NCBI GenBank assembly: GCA_963813495.1
Contig: CAWEZC010000004.1
Span: 124,001 to 188,000, forward strand
Direction of reading: 5' to 3'
Length of the DNA: 64,000 nt
DNA from: JACVRW01 sp963813495
GTDB taxonomy: Bacteria > Actinomycetota > Thermoleophilia > Solirubrobacterales > Thermoleophilaceae
Shown here: one piece after another, positions 49,632 through 58,815 of the stretch
Numbering within the stretch: the first letter of the stretch is position 1
Layout of the letters: each line of letters starts with the position of its first letter
Made by a program: the position numbers and the translations under genes
Notes under the pieces: generated by a model
Database searches by the model: none
Told to the model about the DNA's origin: nothing
The model's input: the letters and a program-made list of their open reading frames with translations, nothing else

Positions 49632-51941
49632 ATGAAGACTCGCGTCACCCAGCGCGACCCAGAGCCGGACCGGCCCGACACCTCCGAAACCGGCGGCGCC
49701 CCCCTGCCGCCCCCTCCGGCACACAACCTGGCAGCGCGGATGGCCCGCTGGAGCGGCCAGCACCGCAAGAAGGCCATCTTCGGCTGGTTTGCCTTCGTGC
49801 TCGTCACCTTCTTCGTCGGCATGAACGTGGTCGGCCAGAAGGACATCTCCGATATCGATCAGTTCTCGGGTGAGGCGCGCGATGCCGAGCAGGCGCTCGA
49901 CGACGCCGGCCTGAGGCCAGTCGAAGAGGTGGTCTTCGTTCAGAGCGACGAGCTCACCGTCGAGGATCCCGAGTTCCAGGCTGCGATTGAGGACGTGACC
50001 GGACGGCTCTCTCAGGTGCGGTACGTCGAGAACGTTGAGTCGCCGCTGACCGGCGAGGGCGAGGTCTCGGCCGACGGCCACGCGGCTCTGGTGAACTTCG
50101 TGATCGCGGGCGACTCAGAGGAGGCAGGCGATCGCGTCGATCCGACCATCGCTGCCGTCGCCGCCGTTCAGGCCGATCACCCCGACCTGGCGGTCGAGCA
50201 GTTCGGCGGCGCGAGCGCCGACAAGGCTATCGAGGAGGTGATCAACGGCGACCTCGGGAAGGCGGGGATGCTGTCGCTGCCGGTCACGCTGATCATCCTC
50301 GTCATCACCTTCGGCTCGCTCGTGGCGGCGGGTCTGCCGCTGTTGATCGGGCTGACGTCCGTGATGGCGGCGCTGGGCTTGGTCGCGATCACGAGCCACC
50401 TCTTCCCGGCCGACAGCAATCTCCCGGCGGTCGTGCTGCTGATCGGGCTGGCGGTGGGTGTGGACTACTCGCTCTTCTACCTCCGGCGTGAGCGCGAGGA
50501 GCGCGCCGCCGGACGCAGCGAGCGCGCCGCGCTGGAGGCCGCCGCCGCCACTTCGGGGCGTGCCGTGCTGATCTCCGGCGTGACCGTGATCGTCGCGATG
50601 GCGGGCATGTTCATCAGCGGCGACAAGGCGTTCATCTCGTTTGCCGAAGGCACGATCCTCGTGGTTGCGATCGCCGTGTTCGCCTCGCTGACGATCCTGC
50701 CGGCGATGCTGTCGTGGCTCGGTGACCGGGTCGAGAAGGGCCGGATTCCCCTGCTCGGCCGCCGGCGCCGTCCGGCCGGCGAGTCGCGCTTCTGGACGGC
50801 GCTCACCGGCCGCGTGATGCGGCGTCCCGGCCTGTCGATCATCGTCGCGGGCGGGTTCCTCGTGGCGCTGGCGATTCCGGCGCTCCAGATGAACATCGTG
50901 ACCAGTGGGGTTGACGAGTTCCCGCAGGACGAGCCGGTGATCCAGACGTACAACAAGGTCAAGGCAGTGTTCCCGGCAGAGGGCGTTACTGCGACCGTGG
51001 TCGTGGAGGCCGACGACGTGCGCTCCGGTGCCGCCGCCGCCGGCATCGCCGAGCTGCGCAGCGAGGTCAACGGCTCGGATTCGTTCCGGCCCGGAACCGA
51101 GGTCATCTACAGCGACGACGGCACGGTCGCCCAGATCAACGTCCCGACCCCAGGCAACGGTAACGACGCCCCGTCTGTCAACGCACTGAACGAGCTGCGC
51201 GATGACATCATCCCGGAGACGGTCGGGGCAGTCGAGGGGACCACCGTCAACGTCACCGGCGATGCGGCCAGCTCGGAGGACTTCGCCAACAAGCTGAACA
51301 GCAGGCTGCCGCTGATCTTCGCCTTCGTGTTCGGACTGGCGTTCCTGCTGCTGCTTGTGACCTTCCGGTCGATCGTGATCCCGATCAAGGCGATCATCCT
51401 CAACCTGCTCTCGGTGGGAGCGGCCTACGGCGTCCTCGTGCTCGTCTTCCAGAAGGGCAACCTGGAGTCGCTGCTCGGCTTCACCTCGAACGGCGGGGTG
51501 ACCAACTGGCTGCCGCTGTTCCTGTTCGTGGTCCTGTTCGGGCTCTCGATGGACTACCACGTGTTCATCCTGTCCAGGGTCAAAGAGCTCCATGACCGCG
51601 GCATGTCGACCGACCAGGCCGTTCAGCAAGGGATCTCGACGACAGCCGGGACGGTGACCAGCGCCGCGTTCGTCATGGTCGGGGTCTTCCTGGTCTTCGT
51701 GACCCTGGCCTTCCTCGACTTCAAGGAGCTCGGCCTCGGGCTGGCCGTGGCGGTCTTGATCGACGCGACGATCATTCGCGGCGTGCTGCTGCCGGCGGCG
51801 ATGAAGCTGCTCGGCGACTGGAACTGGTACCTGCCGAGCTGGCTCGAGTGGCTGCCGCACGTCGGGGCTGGGCGCGACGACACCCCGCCCGTCGAGCCAG
51901 GAGCCACCGAGGAGCCGCAGCCCACACCCACATCGGCCTAG
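49632..51941 (+). CDS. MmpL/RND-type membrane transporter
   Basis: This 769-residue protein is an MMPL-family exporter with about 12 helices in two homologous halves, each with one helix, a periplasmic loop and five more helices. Marks are IFGWFAFVLVTFFVG at TM1, GLAVGVDYSLFYLRREREE in the first half and FGLSMDYHVFILSRVKELHD in the second, with Asp-Tyr pairs of the proton relay in TM4 and TM10. Such proteins move lipids, siderophores or drugs using the proton gradient. A Pro/Thr-rich tail ends it. I chose the ATG at 49632. No regulator or MmpS partner is adjacent; it is bracketed by an inverted repeat. Confidence 0.9.
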   Translation: MKTRVTQRDPEPDRPDTSETGGAPLPPPPAHNLAARMARWSGQHRKKAIFGWFAFVLVTFFVGMNVVGQKDISDIDQFSGEARDAEQALDDAGLRPVEEVVFVQSDELTVEDPEFQAAIEDVTGRLSQVRYVENVESPLTGEGEVSADGHAALVNFVIAGDSEEAGDRVDPTIAAVAAVQADHPDLAVEQFGGASADKAIEEVINGDLGKAGMLSLPVTLIILVITFGSLVAAGLPLLIGLTSVMAALGLVAITSHLFPADSNLPAVVLLIGLAVGVDYSLFYLRREREERAAGRSERAALEAAAATSGRAVLISGVTVIVAMAGMFISGDKAFISFAEGTILVVAIAVFASLTILPAMLSWLGDRVEKGRIPLLGRRRRPAGESRFWTALTGRVMRRPGLSIIVAGGFLVALAIPALQMNIVTSGVDEFPQDEPVIQTYNKVKAVFPAEGVTATVVVEADDVRSGAAAAGIAELRSEVNGSDSFRPGTEVIYSDDGTVAQINVPTPGNGNDAPSVNALNELRDDIIPETVGAVEGTTVNVTGDAASSEDFANKLNSRLPLIFAFVFGLAFLLLLVTFRSIVIPIKAIILNLLSVGAAYGVLVLVFQKGNLESLLGFTSNGGVTNWLPLFLFVVLFGLSMDYHVFILSRVKELHDRGMSTDQAVQQGISTTAGTVTSAAFVMVGVFLVFVTLAFLDFKELGLGLAVAVLIDATIIRGVLLPAAMKLLGDWNWYLPSWLEWLPHVGAGRDDTPPVEPGATEEPQPTPTSA

Positions 51942-51985
51942 CGATGGCCACCCCGACGCCTACTCCCGCAGAGCGACTACCGCCT

Positions 51986-52012
51986 GGACGAAGAGCGGAA
52001 GTGCTGCTTCGC
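51986..52012 (-). repeat. 27-bp inverted repeat flanking mmpL, right copy
   Basis: Reverse complement of 49411-49437 with one mismatch. It begins 44 bp after the mmpL stop. The 2.6-kb interval with mmpL and its promoter region thus sits between inverted copies. Confidence 0.8.
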
Positions 52013-52150
52013 CTGGATAGCGGCAGCGTGACTTATCGGCGCTGAAGTCTGCGCGCTCGCTCGTCGTCAGGGGTCGGGACGTGGAAAGCAGACCCCGGCG
52101 CAGGCCAGGGTGCTCACGGGCACGACGCGCAGACGAGACGATTAGGCTTC

Positions 52151-53401
52151 GTGACCGTCACCGAACCAAGGAGACGCTACGTGTCTGTCAGGACCGAAAA
52201 GCCAGCGGGCGTCACTGCGATCCGCCCTTTTCACGTTGACACTACGGACGAGGCCCTGGACGACCTCCGTCGACGCATCGCGGCCACGCAGTGGCCGGAG
52301 AAGGAGACCGTCCCAGATGACTCGCAGGGCGTGCCGCTCGCGACGATGCAGGAGCTCGCGCGCTACTGGGGGACCGAATACGACTGGCGCAAGTGCGAGG
52401 CAGAGCTGAACGCGCTGCCGCAGTTCATCACCGAGATCGACGGCCTCGACATTCACTTCATCCACGTGCGCTCGCAACATGAAGACGCGTTGCCACTCGT
52501 CGTCAATCACGGATGGCCCGGCTCGATCATCGAGCAGCTGAAGATCATCGATCGGCTGACCGATCCGACGGCACACGGCGCGAGCGCAGCGGACGCCTTC
52601 CACGTCGTGATTCCGTCGATGCCGGGCTATGGGTTCTCCGGCAAGCCCACGGGCACGGGCTGGGGCCCGGAGCGCATGGGGCGCGCCTGGGCGGAGCTGA
52701 TGAAGCGCCTCGGCTACAGCCGCTACGTCGCCCAGGGCGGCGACTGGGGTGCCTTCGTGGTCGATCAGATGGGCCTGCAGGCACCCGAGGGACTGCTCGC
52801 GATCCACACCAACATGCCTGCGACCGTTCCGGCCGACGTGGACAAGGGCTCCCTGGCCGGCGACCCGCCGCCATCCGGCCTCTCAGCCGAGGAACGGCGC
52901 GCGTACGACCAGCTGATCAGAACATACGGCCAGGTCGAGTACGCCCACATGATGGCGGCGCGTCCGCAAACCCTGTACGGCATCGCGGATTCGCCGGTCG
53001 GGCTGGCTGCGTGGCTTCTTGACCACAACGACGCTGACGCCCAGCCCGCCGCCGCGGTGGTTTCCGCTCTGGAGCGCACCGAGAGCGCGACGGGCGAGCT
53101 GACGCGTGACGAGGTCCTCGACAACATCACGCTCTACTGGCTGACGAACACAGGGGTCTCTGCGTCTCGTCTCTATTGGGAATACAAGGGGGGCTTCTTC
53201 AACGCCAAAGGTGTCTCCATCCCCGTTGCCGTGACCGTCTTTCCCGGCGAGCAGTACCAAGCGCCGCGGAGCTGGGCCGAGCGGGCCTACCCCAACCTCG
53301 TCTACTTCAACGAGGTCGACAAGGGCGGTCACTTCGCCGCCTGGGAAGAGCCCGAGCTGTTCGCGACCGAGATCCGCGCCGCGTTCCGATCGCTCCGCTA
53401 A
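52151..53401 (+). CDS. Epoxide hydrolase (EHN-type alpha/beta hydrolase)
   Basis: This 416-residue enzyme has the epoxide hydrolase N-terminal domain (FHVDTTDEALDDLRRRIAATQWP) and the alpha/beta-hydrolase core. The oxyanion motif is NHGWPGS, the nucleophile Asp is in GGDWGAF, and the catalytic His is in KGGHFAAWEEPE near the C-terminus. It would open epoxides to diols in the cytosol. The start is GTG at 52151. It stands alone between mmpL and another hydrolase gene, both on the plus strand. Confidence 0.88.
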   Translation: MTVTEPRRRYVSVRTEKPAGVTAIRPFHVDTTDEALDDLRRRIAATQWPEKETVPDDSQGVPLATMQELARYWGTEYDWRKCEAELNALPQFITEIDGLDIHFIHVRSQHEDALPLVVNHGWPGSIIEQLKIIDRLTDPTAHGASAADAFHVVIPSMPGYGFSGKPTGTGWGPERMGRAWAELMKRLGYSRYVAQGGDWGAFVVDQMGLQAPEGLLAIHTNMPATVPADVDKGSLAGDPPPSGLSAEERRAYDQLIRTYGQVEYAHMMAARPQTLYGIADSPVGLAAWLLDHNDADAQPAAAVVSALERTESATGELTRDEVLDNITLYWLTNTGVSASRLYWEYKGGFFNAKGVSIPVAVTVFPGEQYQAPRSWAERAYPNLVYFNEVDKGGHFAAWEEPELFATEIRAAFRSLR

Positions 53402-53648
53402 ATGACCGCGCGCGAGTGTTCGCCCCTGGCGTCGCTCGGCGAGCCGTAGATCGGGCCCGGTCACTACTGCTTGGACGAGAAGCAGGCGTCTTGAGTGCGG
53501 AGCGACGCCCGCTCGCGCTTCTCACGCGAAGCGGCAGCGCCGCCAAGCGGGCCGCGCGGCCAAGGCCGGACACGGTGCGCTGGGAGGCCGGGGCGATCAA
53601 ACTGGATTAGGGTCGGCTACTAGAGTCCTCGAGCCACAAAGGAAGCCC

Positions 53649-54464
53649 GTGAGCGCAGACCCGACGAACGTCCTCTCTCAGGACGGGACATCGATCGCTG
53701 TCTGGCGAAGCGGCGAGGGGCCGCCGCTCGTGTTGATCCACGGCGCCGCGGCCGACCACAACCGCTGGGCGCCGGTGCTCCCGGCGCTGGAGGAGCGCTT
53801 CGCTGTGTTCGCGGTCGACCGTCGCGGCCGCGGGCGAAGCGGCGATACGACTGACTACGCGCTGGAGCGCGAGTACGAGGATGTCGTCGCGGTTGTCGTC
53901 GCGGTTGTCGAATCGGCCGGTGAAGAAGTGAACGTGCTGGGACACTCCTACGGCGGCATCTGCGCCCTCGAGGCGGCTTTGCTGACCGACGGGATCCGCA
54001 AGCTCGTCCTATACGAGCCGCCGATGGGGTTCCTGAAATCCCCGCCCCATGTCGTCGACAGGCTCCAAACGCTGCTCGAGGAAGGAAGGCGCGACGAGCT
54101 GCTGGGCTACTTCATGCAGGAGGTCGCCGGGCTTCCTTCAGATCAGGTCGAGTTGTTGCGGTCCCTGCCGGCCTGGGAGGCGCGGCTCGACGCAGCCGAC
54201 GCGATCCCGCGGGAGGAGCGGGCGAGCAGGGAATATGTCTTTGATCCGGCTCGCTTCCGCGACCTCGACGTGCCAACGCTATATCTCCAAGGCGGCGACA
54301 GCAGCGAGCCCTTCAAGGTGGCCGGCGAGGCGCTACGGGGGGCTCTGCCCGACTGCCGCGTCGTGATCATGCCTGGGCAGCGACACGCCGCAATGGACAC
54401 CGCCACCGACCTGTTCACCGCCGAGGTGCTGAGCTTTCTGGAGGCACCGAGGCGGGCGGTCTGA
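53649..54464 (+). CDS. Alpha/beta hydrolase
   Basis: This 271-residue hydrolase has the oxyanion motif LIHGAAADH, VDRRGRGRSG, the nucleophile elbow GHSYGG (Ser), an Asp in LYLQGGDSSEP and the catalytic His in GQRHAAMD. The substrate is unknown. A 12-bp direct duplication (GTCGTCGCGGTT twice, near 53883-53906) produces the in-frame repeat VVAVVVAVV before the nucleophile. The GTG start at 53649 has AGGAAG close upstream. Confidence 0.86.
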   Translation: MSADPTNVLSQDGTSIAVWRSGEGPPLVLIHGAAADHNRWAPVLPALEERFAVFAVDRRGRGRSGDTTDYALEREYEDVVAVVVAVVESAGEEVNVLGHSYGGICALEAALLTDGIRKLVLYEPPMGFLKSPPHVVDRLQTLLEEGRRDELLGYFMQEVAGLPSDQVELLRSLPAWEARLDAADAIPREERASREYVFDPARFRDLDVPTLYLQGGDSSEPFKVAGEALRGALPDCRVVIMPGQRHAAMDTATDLFTAEVLSFLEAPRRAV

Positions 54465-54931
54465 GCTCGGTCACGCCGGCCGAAGCGCGTCGTCGCGCAG
54501 AGGTGACAAGGCTCGGGCTTGGACAACGTGCCTGGTGTCTCGTGCGAAATGCCCTCGCTCGCGCTTCCGCGTGACGGCAATACCGAGCCCGGCGACGGAC
54601 CGGCTGCTGCTTTGGACGACCACCGGCTGCGCCAGACTGGCCACCTCTGACGACTGCTTCGCCAGGGCCAAGCAGGAGTCTGCGCGCGGTCAGACGGCGC
54701 GCTCGCAGGTCGTCCATTGCGATAGCGCGCCCGACCGCCGCGGCACTATCGGTCCTGCCTCGAAGCAGCGGCGCGACGAGGACGGTGGCCCCCCGCCTAC
54801 TCGATTAGACGGCGTCACGCTCCCAAGAACGGGAGACCGTCGCGTGGAGTGCGAGGTCCCCTGGTCGGCCGGGGGCGCATCATCTAGAGCGGGTGATGCA
54901 AGCGGTCGCCGGATCGTCGAGAGTTCGGGCC
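54465..54931. other. Spacer with inverted repeat copy, no gene
   Basis: These 467 bp between two plus-strand genes hold the right copy of the 18-bp inverted repeat (54670-54687) and a GCTTCCGCGTGA motif (from 54562) that recurs at 58308. I find no coding sequence with a family signature. Confidence 0.5.
54670..54687 (+). repeat. 18-bp inverted repeat, right copy
   Basis: AAGCAGGAGTCTGCGCGC, the exact reverse complement of 45650-45667. Confidence 0.7.
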
Positions 54932-56663
54932 ATGGCCACCCAACCTGACAATCGCGATCGATCGATTCTGCCTCCGCCCGACCCGCCCTTCCGGGGCGAG
55001 ATCAATGTGGCCTCCACGGACTCGAAGGCCGATTTTCCCGAGCCGCTGCGGGCGCCGGAGGGCGCCCCCAACGTGCTGATCATCGTGGGCGACGACATTG
55101 GCTACGGTCACGTGGGTTCGTTCGGCGGGCCGGCGCGTACGCCGACTTTCGACCGGCTGGCCGAGCGGGGCCTGAAGTACACCAACTATCACGTCACGGC
55201 CGTGTGCTCGGCGTCGCGTTCCTGCTTGCTCACTGGGCGCAACTCCCATTCCGTCGGTATGGGCGTGATCCCGGAGAGCTCGACCGGGTTCCCGGGCTAC
55301 AACGCCATGATCCCGCGCAGCGCCGCGACCGTGTTCGAGATTCTGCGCCAGAACGGGTACGGCACTGCCTGGATCGGGAAGACCCACCTCACCCCGCTGC
55401 ACGAGGCCACGGTTGCCGGGCCGTTCGATCGCTGGCCGGGCGGCATGGGCGCCGAGTATTTCTACGGCTTCTTCGGCGCCGGGGTGAGCCAGTGGCATCC
55501 GCCGCTGTGGGAGAACACGACCCCTTTGGAGGCGCCGAGAACGCCGGAGCAGGGCTATCACCTGGAGGCCGACATGGCCGACAGGACGATCGCCTGGATC
55601 GAGCGGCAGAAGTCGATCCATCCCGAGAAGCCGTGGATCGCGTACTTCGCGCCGAATGGGCACAAGCCGCCGGTCGGCGTGCCGAGCGAATACATGGAGC
55701 GATACCGAGGCGAGTTCGACGACGGCTATGACCAGCTCCGTGAGCGCACCCTGGCACGCCAGAAGGAACTCGGGATCGTCGCGCCCGACACCAAGCTCGC
55801 GCCACGCCCCGCGGGCATCCCGCCGTGGGAGGAACTGAGCGACACCGACAAGAAGGTCGGCGCCCGCTGGATGGAGATCTTCTGCGGCGCGCTCGAACAC
55901 ACCGATCACCAAGCCGGCCGCCTCGTCGACGCGGTCGAGCAGACGGGCGATCTCGAGCACACGCTGATCATCTACATCGCCGGCGACAACGGCCCCTCGC
56001 CCGAGGGTGGCCTCCACGGCACCCTGAACAAGCTGAGCTACTTCAACGGCGTCGCGGAATCGCTCGACGAGGTCGCCGGCCACATCGACGACTTGGGCGG
56101 CCCGAAGTCGCACGGCGCCTATCCCGCCGCCTGGGCCTACGCCACCGCCACGCCGTTCACGTACGGCAAGGGGGTGACCTCGGGCGGCGGCTGCAGCACC
56201 GCCGCCGCCGTCTCCTGGCCGGCGCGCATCAAGGACCACGGCGGCATCCGCCGCCAGTTCCATCACCACATCGACATCACCCCGACCATCCTGGAGAGCG
56301 CCGGCGTTCCCGCGCCGACACGCGTCAACGGCATCGACCAGAAGCCGATGGAGGGCGTGAGCATGCTCTACACCTTCGACGACGCGGAAGCCCAGGACCG
56401 GCACACCACGCAGTACTTCGAACTCACCGGCACCCGTGCCATCTACCACGACGGCTGGTGGGCGGGCACACGCCACGGCCAGGACGGCCTCACCGCCGCG
56501 GCCAGCACGGTGCCGTTCGACGAGGACGTCTGGGAGCTCTACGACATGACCACCGACTTCGGCCACGCCACCGACCTGGCCGCCGAGCACCCCCAGAAAC
56601 TCGCCGAACTACAAGTTCGAGTTCACCGGCACCCTGAAGCAGGTGACAGTGGAAGCCCACTGA
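54932..56663 (+). pseudogene. Arylsulfatase with internal out-of-frame deletion
   Basis: The gene encodes a type I arylsulfatase: IIVGDDIGYGHVGSFGG (metal Asp pair), VCSASRSCLLTGR (formylglycine Cys in the accepted C-x-A-x-R variant), GKTHLTPLHE, APNGHKPP and AGDNGPSPEGG. The frame is normal to HPQKLAEL at about 56609. Directly after, the usual family C-terminus YKFEFTGTLKQVTVEAH is found, but in the +1 frame, ending at 56663. About 190 residues that normally lie between are missing. The original frame instead reads on into unrelated residues up to 56965. The N-terminal catalytic part is intact, yet the barrel's C-terminal subdomain is lost, so activity is doubtful. Confidence 0.82.
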
Positions 56664-56999
56664 CAGCCCTTCCACCAGACCTCGGCGCGGTCGGCTTGGA
56701 GCAACGACACCACGCCGTCGGCGGAAGGAGCCCTCGCCTGACCGCCCCCACCCGCCGAGCCGGTCACGTCTGCTCTCCATGCCTCTCTCTGAGCGGTGCA
56801 GTGACGCCCGCTCCGCTGTCGGCTGCGCTCTCGCTGTCGCCTCACAGGAGCCGTCCTTTCCCGCCACCGTCGCGCTGTCGGCTATCCATGCAAAGCGCGT
56901 GGCCGGGCGACGAGTCGATGGGGGGGCGGCCCCCTTCGCCCGGCGACGGAAACCCCTGGTCCTGAGGCTCTGAGTGTCCGCCGTGCGAAAATCCGCCCT
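56664..56999. other. Spacer without recognisable feature
   Basis: These 336 bp between the broken arylsulfatase and the terminase-like gene show no gene or strong repeat. The reading frame of the deleted arylsulfatase runs through most of it without family signal. Confidence 0.45.
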
Positions 57000-57404
57000 G
57001 TGTGTCACCGACTGCTGCCGACCTGGAACGATCAGCGCCGCGGCCGCGCCAGTCACACCATTTCGGACGCGCCGCGCAACCCCCCGCGGCCGCCGGACGG
57101 GCTGACGGCTGCGGAGCGAGCGGCGTGGCGGGAGCTATGGGCGTCGCCGGTGTCGGTGCTCTGGACGAGCGACGACGCGCCGGCCGTGGTCAGGTTGATC
57201 CGGCTTCGCGCGAGGATCGACAACGAAGGCGTGATGGCCGCGCCGGTGTCGCTGTTCTCGCAGGTCGGCCAGCTTGAGGACCGGCTCGCCTTGAACCCGC
57301 GAGCGCGGCGCCAGGCGGGGATCGTGGTGGTCGCGACGGGCGCCGAGCGCACCGGCCGGCGGCTGCCGAACAGCCGCGAGCGCGAGCGCCTGCTGCGGGG
57401 CTGA
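57000..57404 (+). CDS. Phage terminase small-subunit-like protein (orphan)
   Basis: This 134-residue protein matches the pattern of actinophage and island P27-type terminase small subunits: GLTAAERAAWRELWASPVS, DAPAVVRLIRLRARID, then SQVGQLEDRLALNPRARRQAGI. Such proteins recognise phage DNA for packaging. No large subunit, portal or other phage gene is near, so it is a remnant or a domesticated gene. The GTG start at 57000 is the longest option; the conserved part begins about residue 33. Confidence 0.6.
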   Translation: MCHRLLPTWNDQRRGRASHTISDAPRNPPRPPDGLTAAERAAWRELWASPVSVLWTSDDAPAVVRLIRLRARIDNEGVMAAPVSLFSQVGQLEDRLALNPRARRQAGIVVVATGAERTGRRLPNSRERERLLRG

Positions 57405-57778
57405 ACTGCAACGAACCCGACCCCGGGTGCTCGGGATCACCGCCAGAGGCGAGCTGGGCTCGGCTCTTTCGGCCGCTCCAGCGCCGCCAGGAGAATGACA
57501 AGCAATCGCTCGATCCCCCAGCGGTGCAGACGAGCCGTTTGCGCGGCAGCGAGCGTCTCGGTCCATCGCGACGAGACTGTCGCTGCGGACGACAAGCGGG
57601 AGTGGAGCGGGCTGGCTCCCGCTTTGCATGGAAGGCAGCGGTGCACGCCGATACTTGCCAGCCGGTACTTCCTGTCGCGCGAAACAGCACTTGGGCAGGC
57701 ACGGCTCCGATTGGCGGGCATCAGTGGCCGGGGCTTGGCTGTACCCCTGGGCGGGAGGGGTGTACGGTCGCACTCTGC
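57405..57778. other. Spacer with a 9-bp hairpin, no gene
   Basis: These 374 bp hold the hairpin AAGCGGGAG/CTCCCGCTT (57594-57624, 13-base loop) and no supported gene. An open frame runs through from 57524 into the next gene, but the family match begins only at 57779. Confidence 0.5.
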
Positions 57779-58282
57779 GTGCCCTCTTCGGAGCACAAGA
57801 GCGTCTCCAACCGAGAGCTGTGCCGGCACTACCTCGACGCCTACCGTCCCGACCGGCTCGATGATCTTCTCGCGCTGCTCCACCCCGATATCGAGTGGAC
57901 CACCACCGAGACGTGGGTCGAGCGCGAGGTCTGGTATGGCCGCGCCGGAGTACGTGCCGGGCTGCGGCGCTTCTTCTCCGAATGGGAGGACTTCTCCAAC
58001 GATGAGGTCGAGGCCTTCAGCGACGGCGGCGACAAGTTCGCGGTCGTCACTCGAATGCGCGGCGTATCGCGAGCGACCCACATTCCCACCGAGATGCGGA
58101 CCTCCGGGGTACTCGAGGTCCGCGACGGGCTCATCGTCCGCATCGTCGGCCACAGCGACCCCGCAGACGCGCTCGCGGCTGTGGCGGAGTCCTGCGGCGT
58201 CCCCAGCCCGAACGGAGCGCTCCTCCCAGAGTTCGTAGCAGCGTCCGCTCGTTCCCCTCCACCCGCTGACCACCCCGGCTAA
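57779..58282 (+). CDS. SnoaL/NTF2-like protein
   Basis: This protein of about 167 residues has the cone-shaped NTF2 fold of SnoaL-like proteins: ELCRHYLDAYRPDRLDDLLAL, HPDIEWTTTETW, YGRAGVRAGLRRFFSEWEDF and LEVRDGLIVRIVGHSD. These proteins are cyclases, isomerases or binding proteins; no catalytic assignment is possible. The last 25 residues are a Pro/Ser-rich tail. The GTG start at 57779 fits the family N-terminus. Confidence 0.78.
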   Translation: MPSSEHKSVSNRELCRHYLDAYRPDRLDDLLALLHPDIEWTTTETWVEREVWYGRAGVRAGLRRFFSEWEDFSNDEVEAFSDGGDKFAVVTRMRGVSRATHIPTEMRTSGVLEVRDGLIVRIVGHSDPADALAAVAESCGVPSPNGALLPEFVAASARSPPPADHPG

Positions 58283-58680
58283 TCGTGGCCGCGCTGAGTC
58301 ACTGCTGCTTCCGCGTGAAGCGGCTCCAAGGCGGGCCTCGGGGCCCTGACTTCTGCTTTCGACGACAAGCGCAATCCTGCAGAGGACTTCAGGGCTCTCC
58401 TGCATTGCGCGAGAAGCGATCGCGGCGGTTCAAGGCGCGAGACGGTCCCGCTGGACGGTTCGAGCGTCGCTCGGAGGGACATATCGGGCGCGGGATTCGG
58501 CAGGCCGATTTGCAGCCAGTTTGTGAGGGGTTCGTACCTACGCCCGCAACGTTCGGAGACAGCGTCCAGGGCCCGCGGTCACGTGCAGCGGAGCCGCCAA
58601 ACGAGATCTGCCCGGTCTTCGCTCGGAGTGACTTGCCGGATCTGACCGAGGCGGGCGCTCAGTCGCTGATGCCGACGACG
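58283..58680. other. Spacer downstream of P450, mostly repeat copy B
   Basis: The first 127 bp contain a small hairpin GCTTC-CGCGT-GAAGC (58308-58322) and an imperfect hairpin with outer arms GCGCAAT/ATTGCGC (58369-58410). From 58410 it is repeat copy B. No gene. Confidence 0.55.
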
Positions 58681-58815
58681 TTACCCCGGCGGCGCTGCCG
58701 CCCTTCGGTCCGGCGTGCGTGCCGGCAGGAGCAGCGGCGTGTCGTCGGCCGGCACGAAGGTGACGCCGCGGCGGGCGTAGCCCGCGTCGGCCGCGCCGAT
58801 GGCCGTCACCCGGCG
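58410..58815. repeat. 406-bp direct repeat, copy B (P450 3' end and flank)
   Basis: Same-orientation match of 48042-48447, about 98% identical. Positions 58681-58815 are the last 45 codons of the intact P450 gene and 58410-58680 its 3' flank. As the P450 gene is whole here, B is the likely source and A the copy. Confidence 0.9.

Noticed and set aside
50115..51860. Open frame of 581 codons opposite mmpL
   Set aside because: Rich in Arg, Gln, His and Asp in the way antisense frames of membrane proteins are; no domain. mmpL explains the region fully.
54884..56590. Long open frame of 568 codons on the minus strand
   Set aside because: It is antisense to the arylsulfatase gene, shows only composition-driven Arg/Val/Gly runs and no family motif. 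GC-rich third positions keep such frames open.
57000..57404. Intact prophage
   Set aside because: A single terminase-like gene without large terminase, capsid, portal, lysis or integrase genes does not make a prophage.
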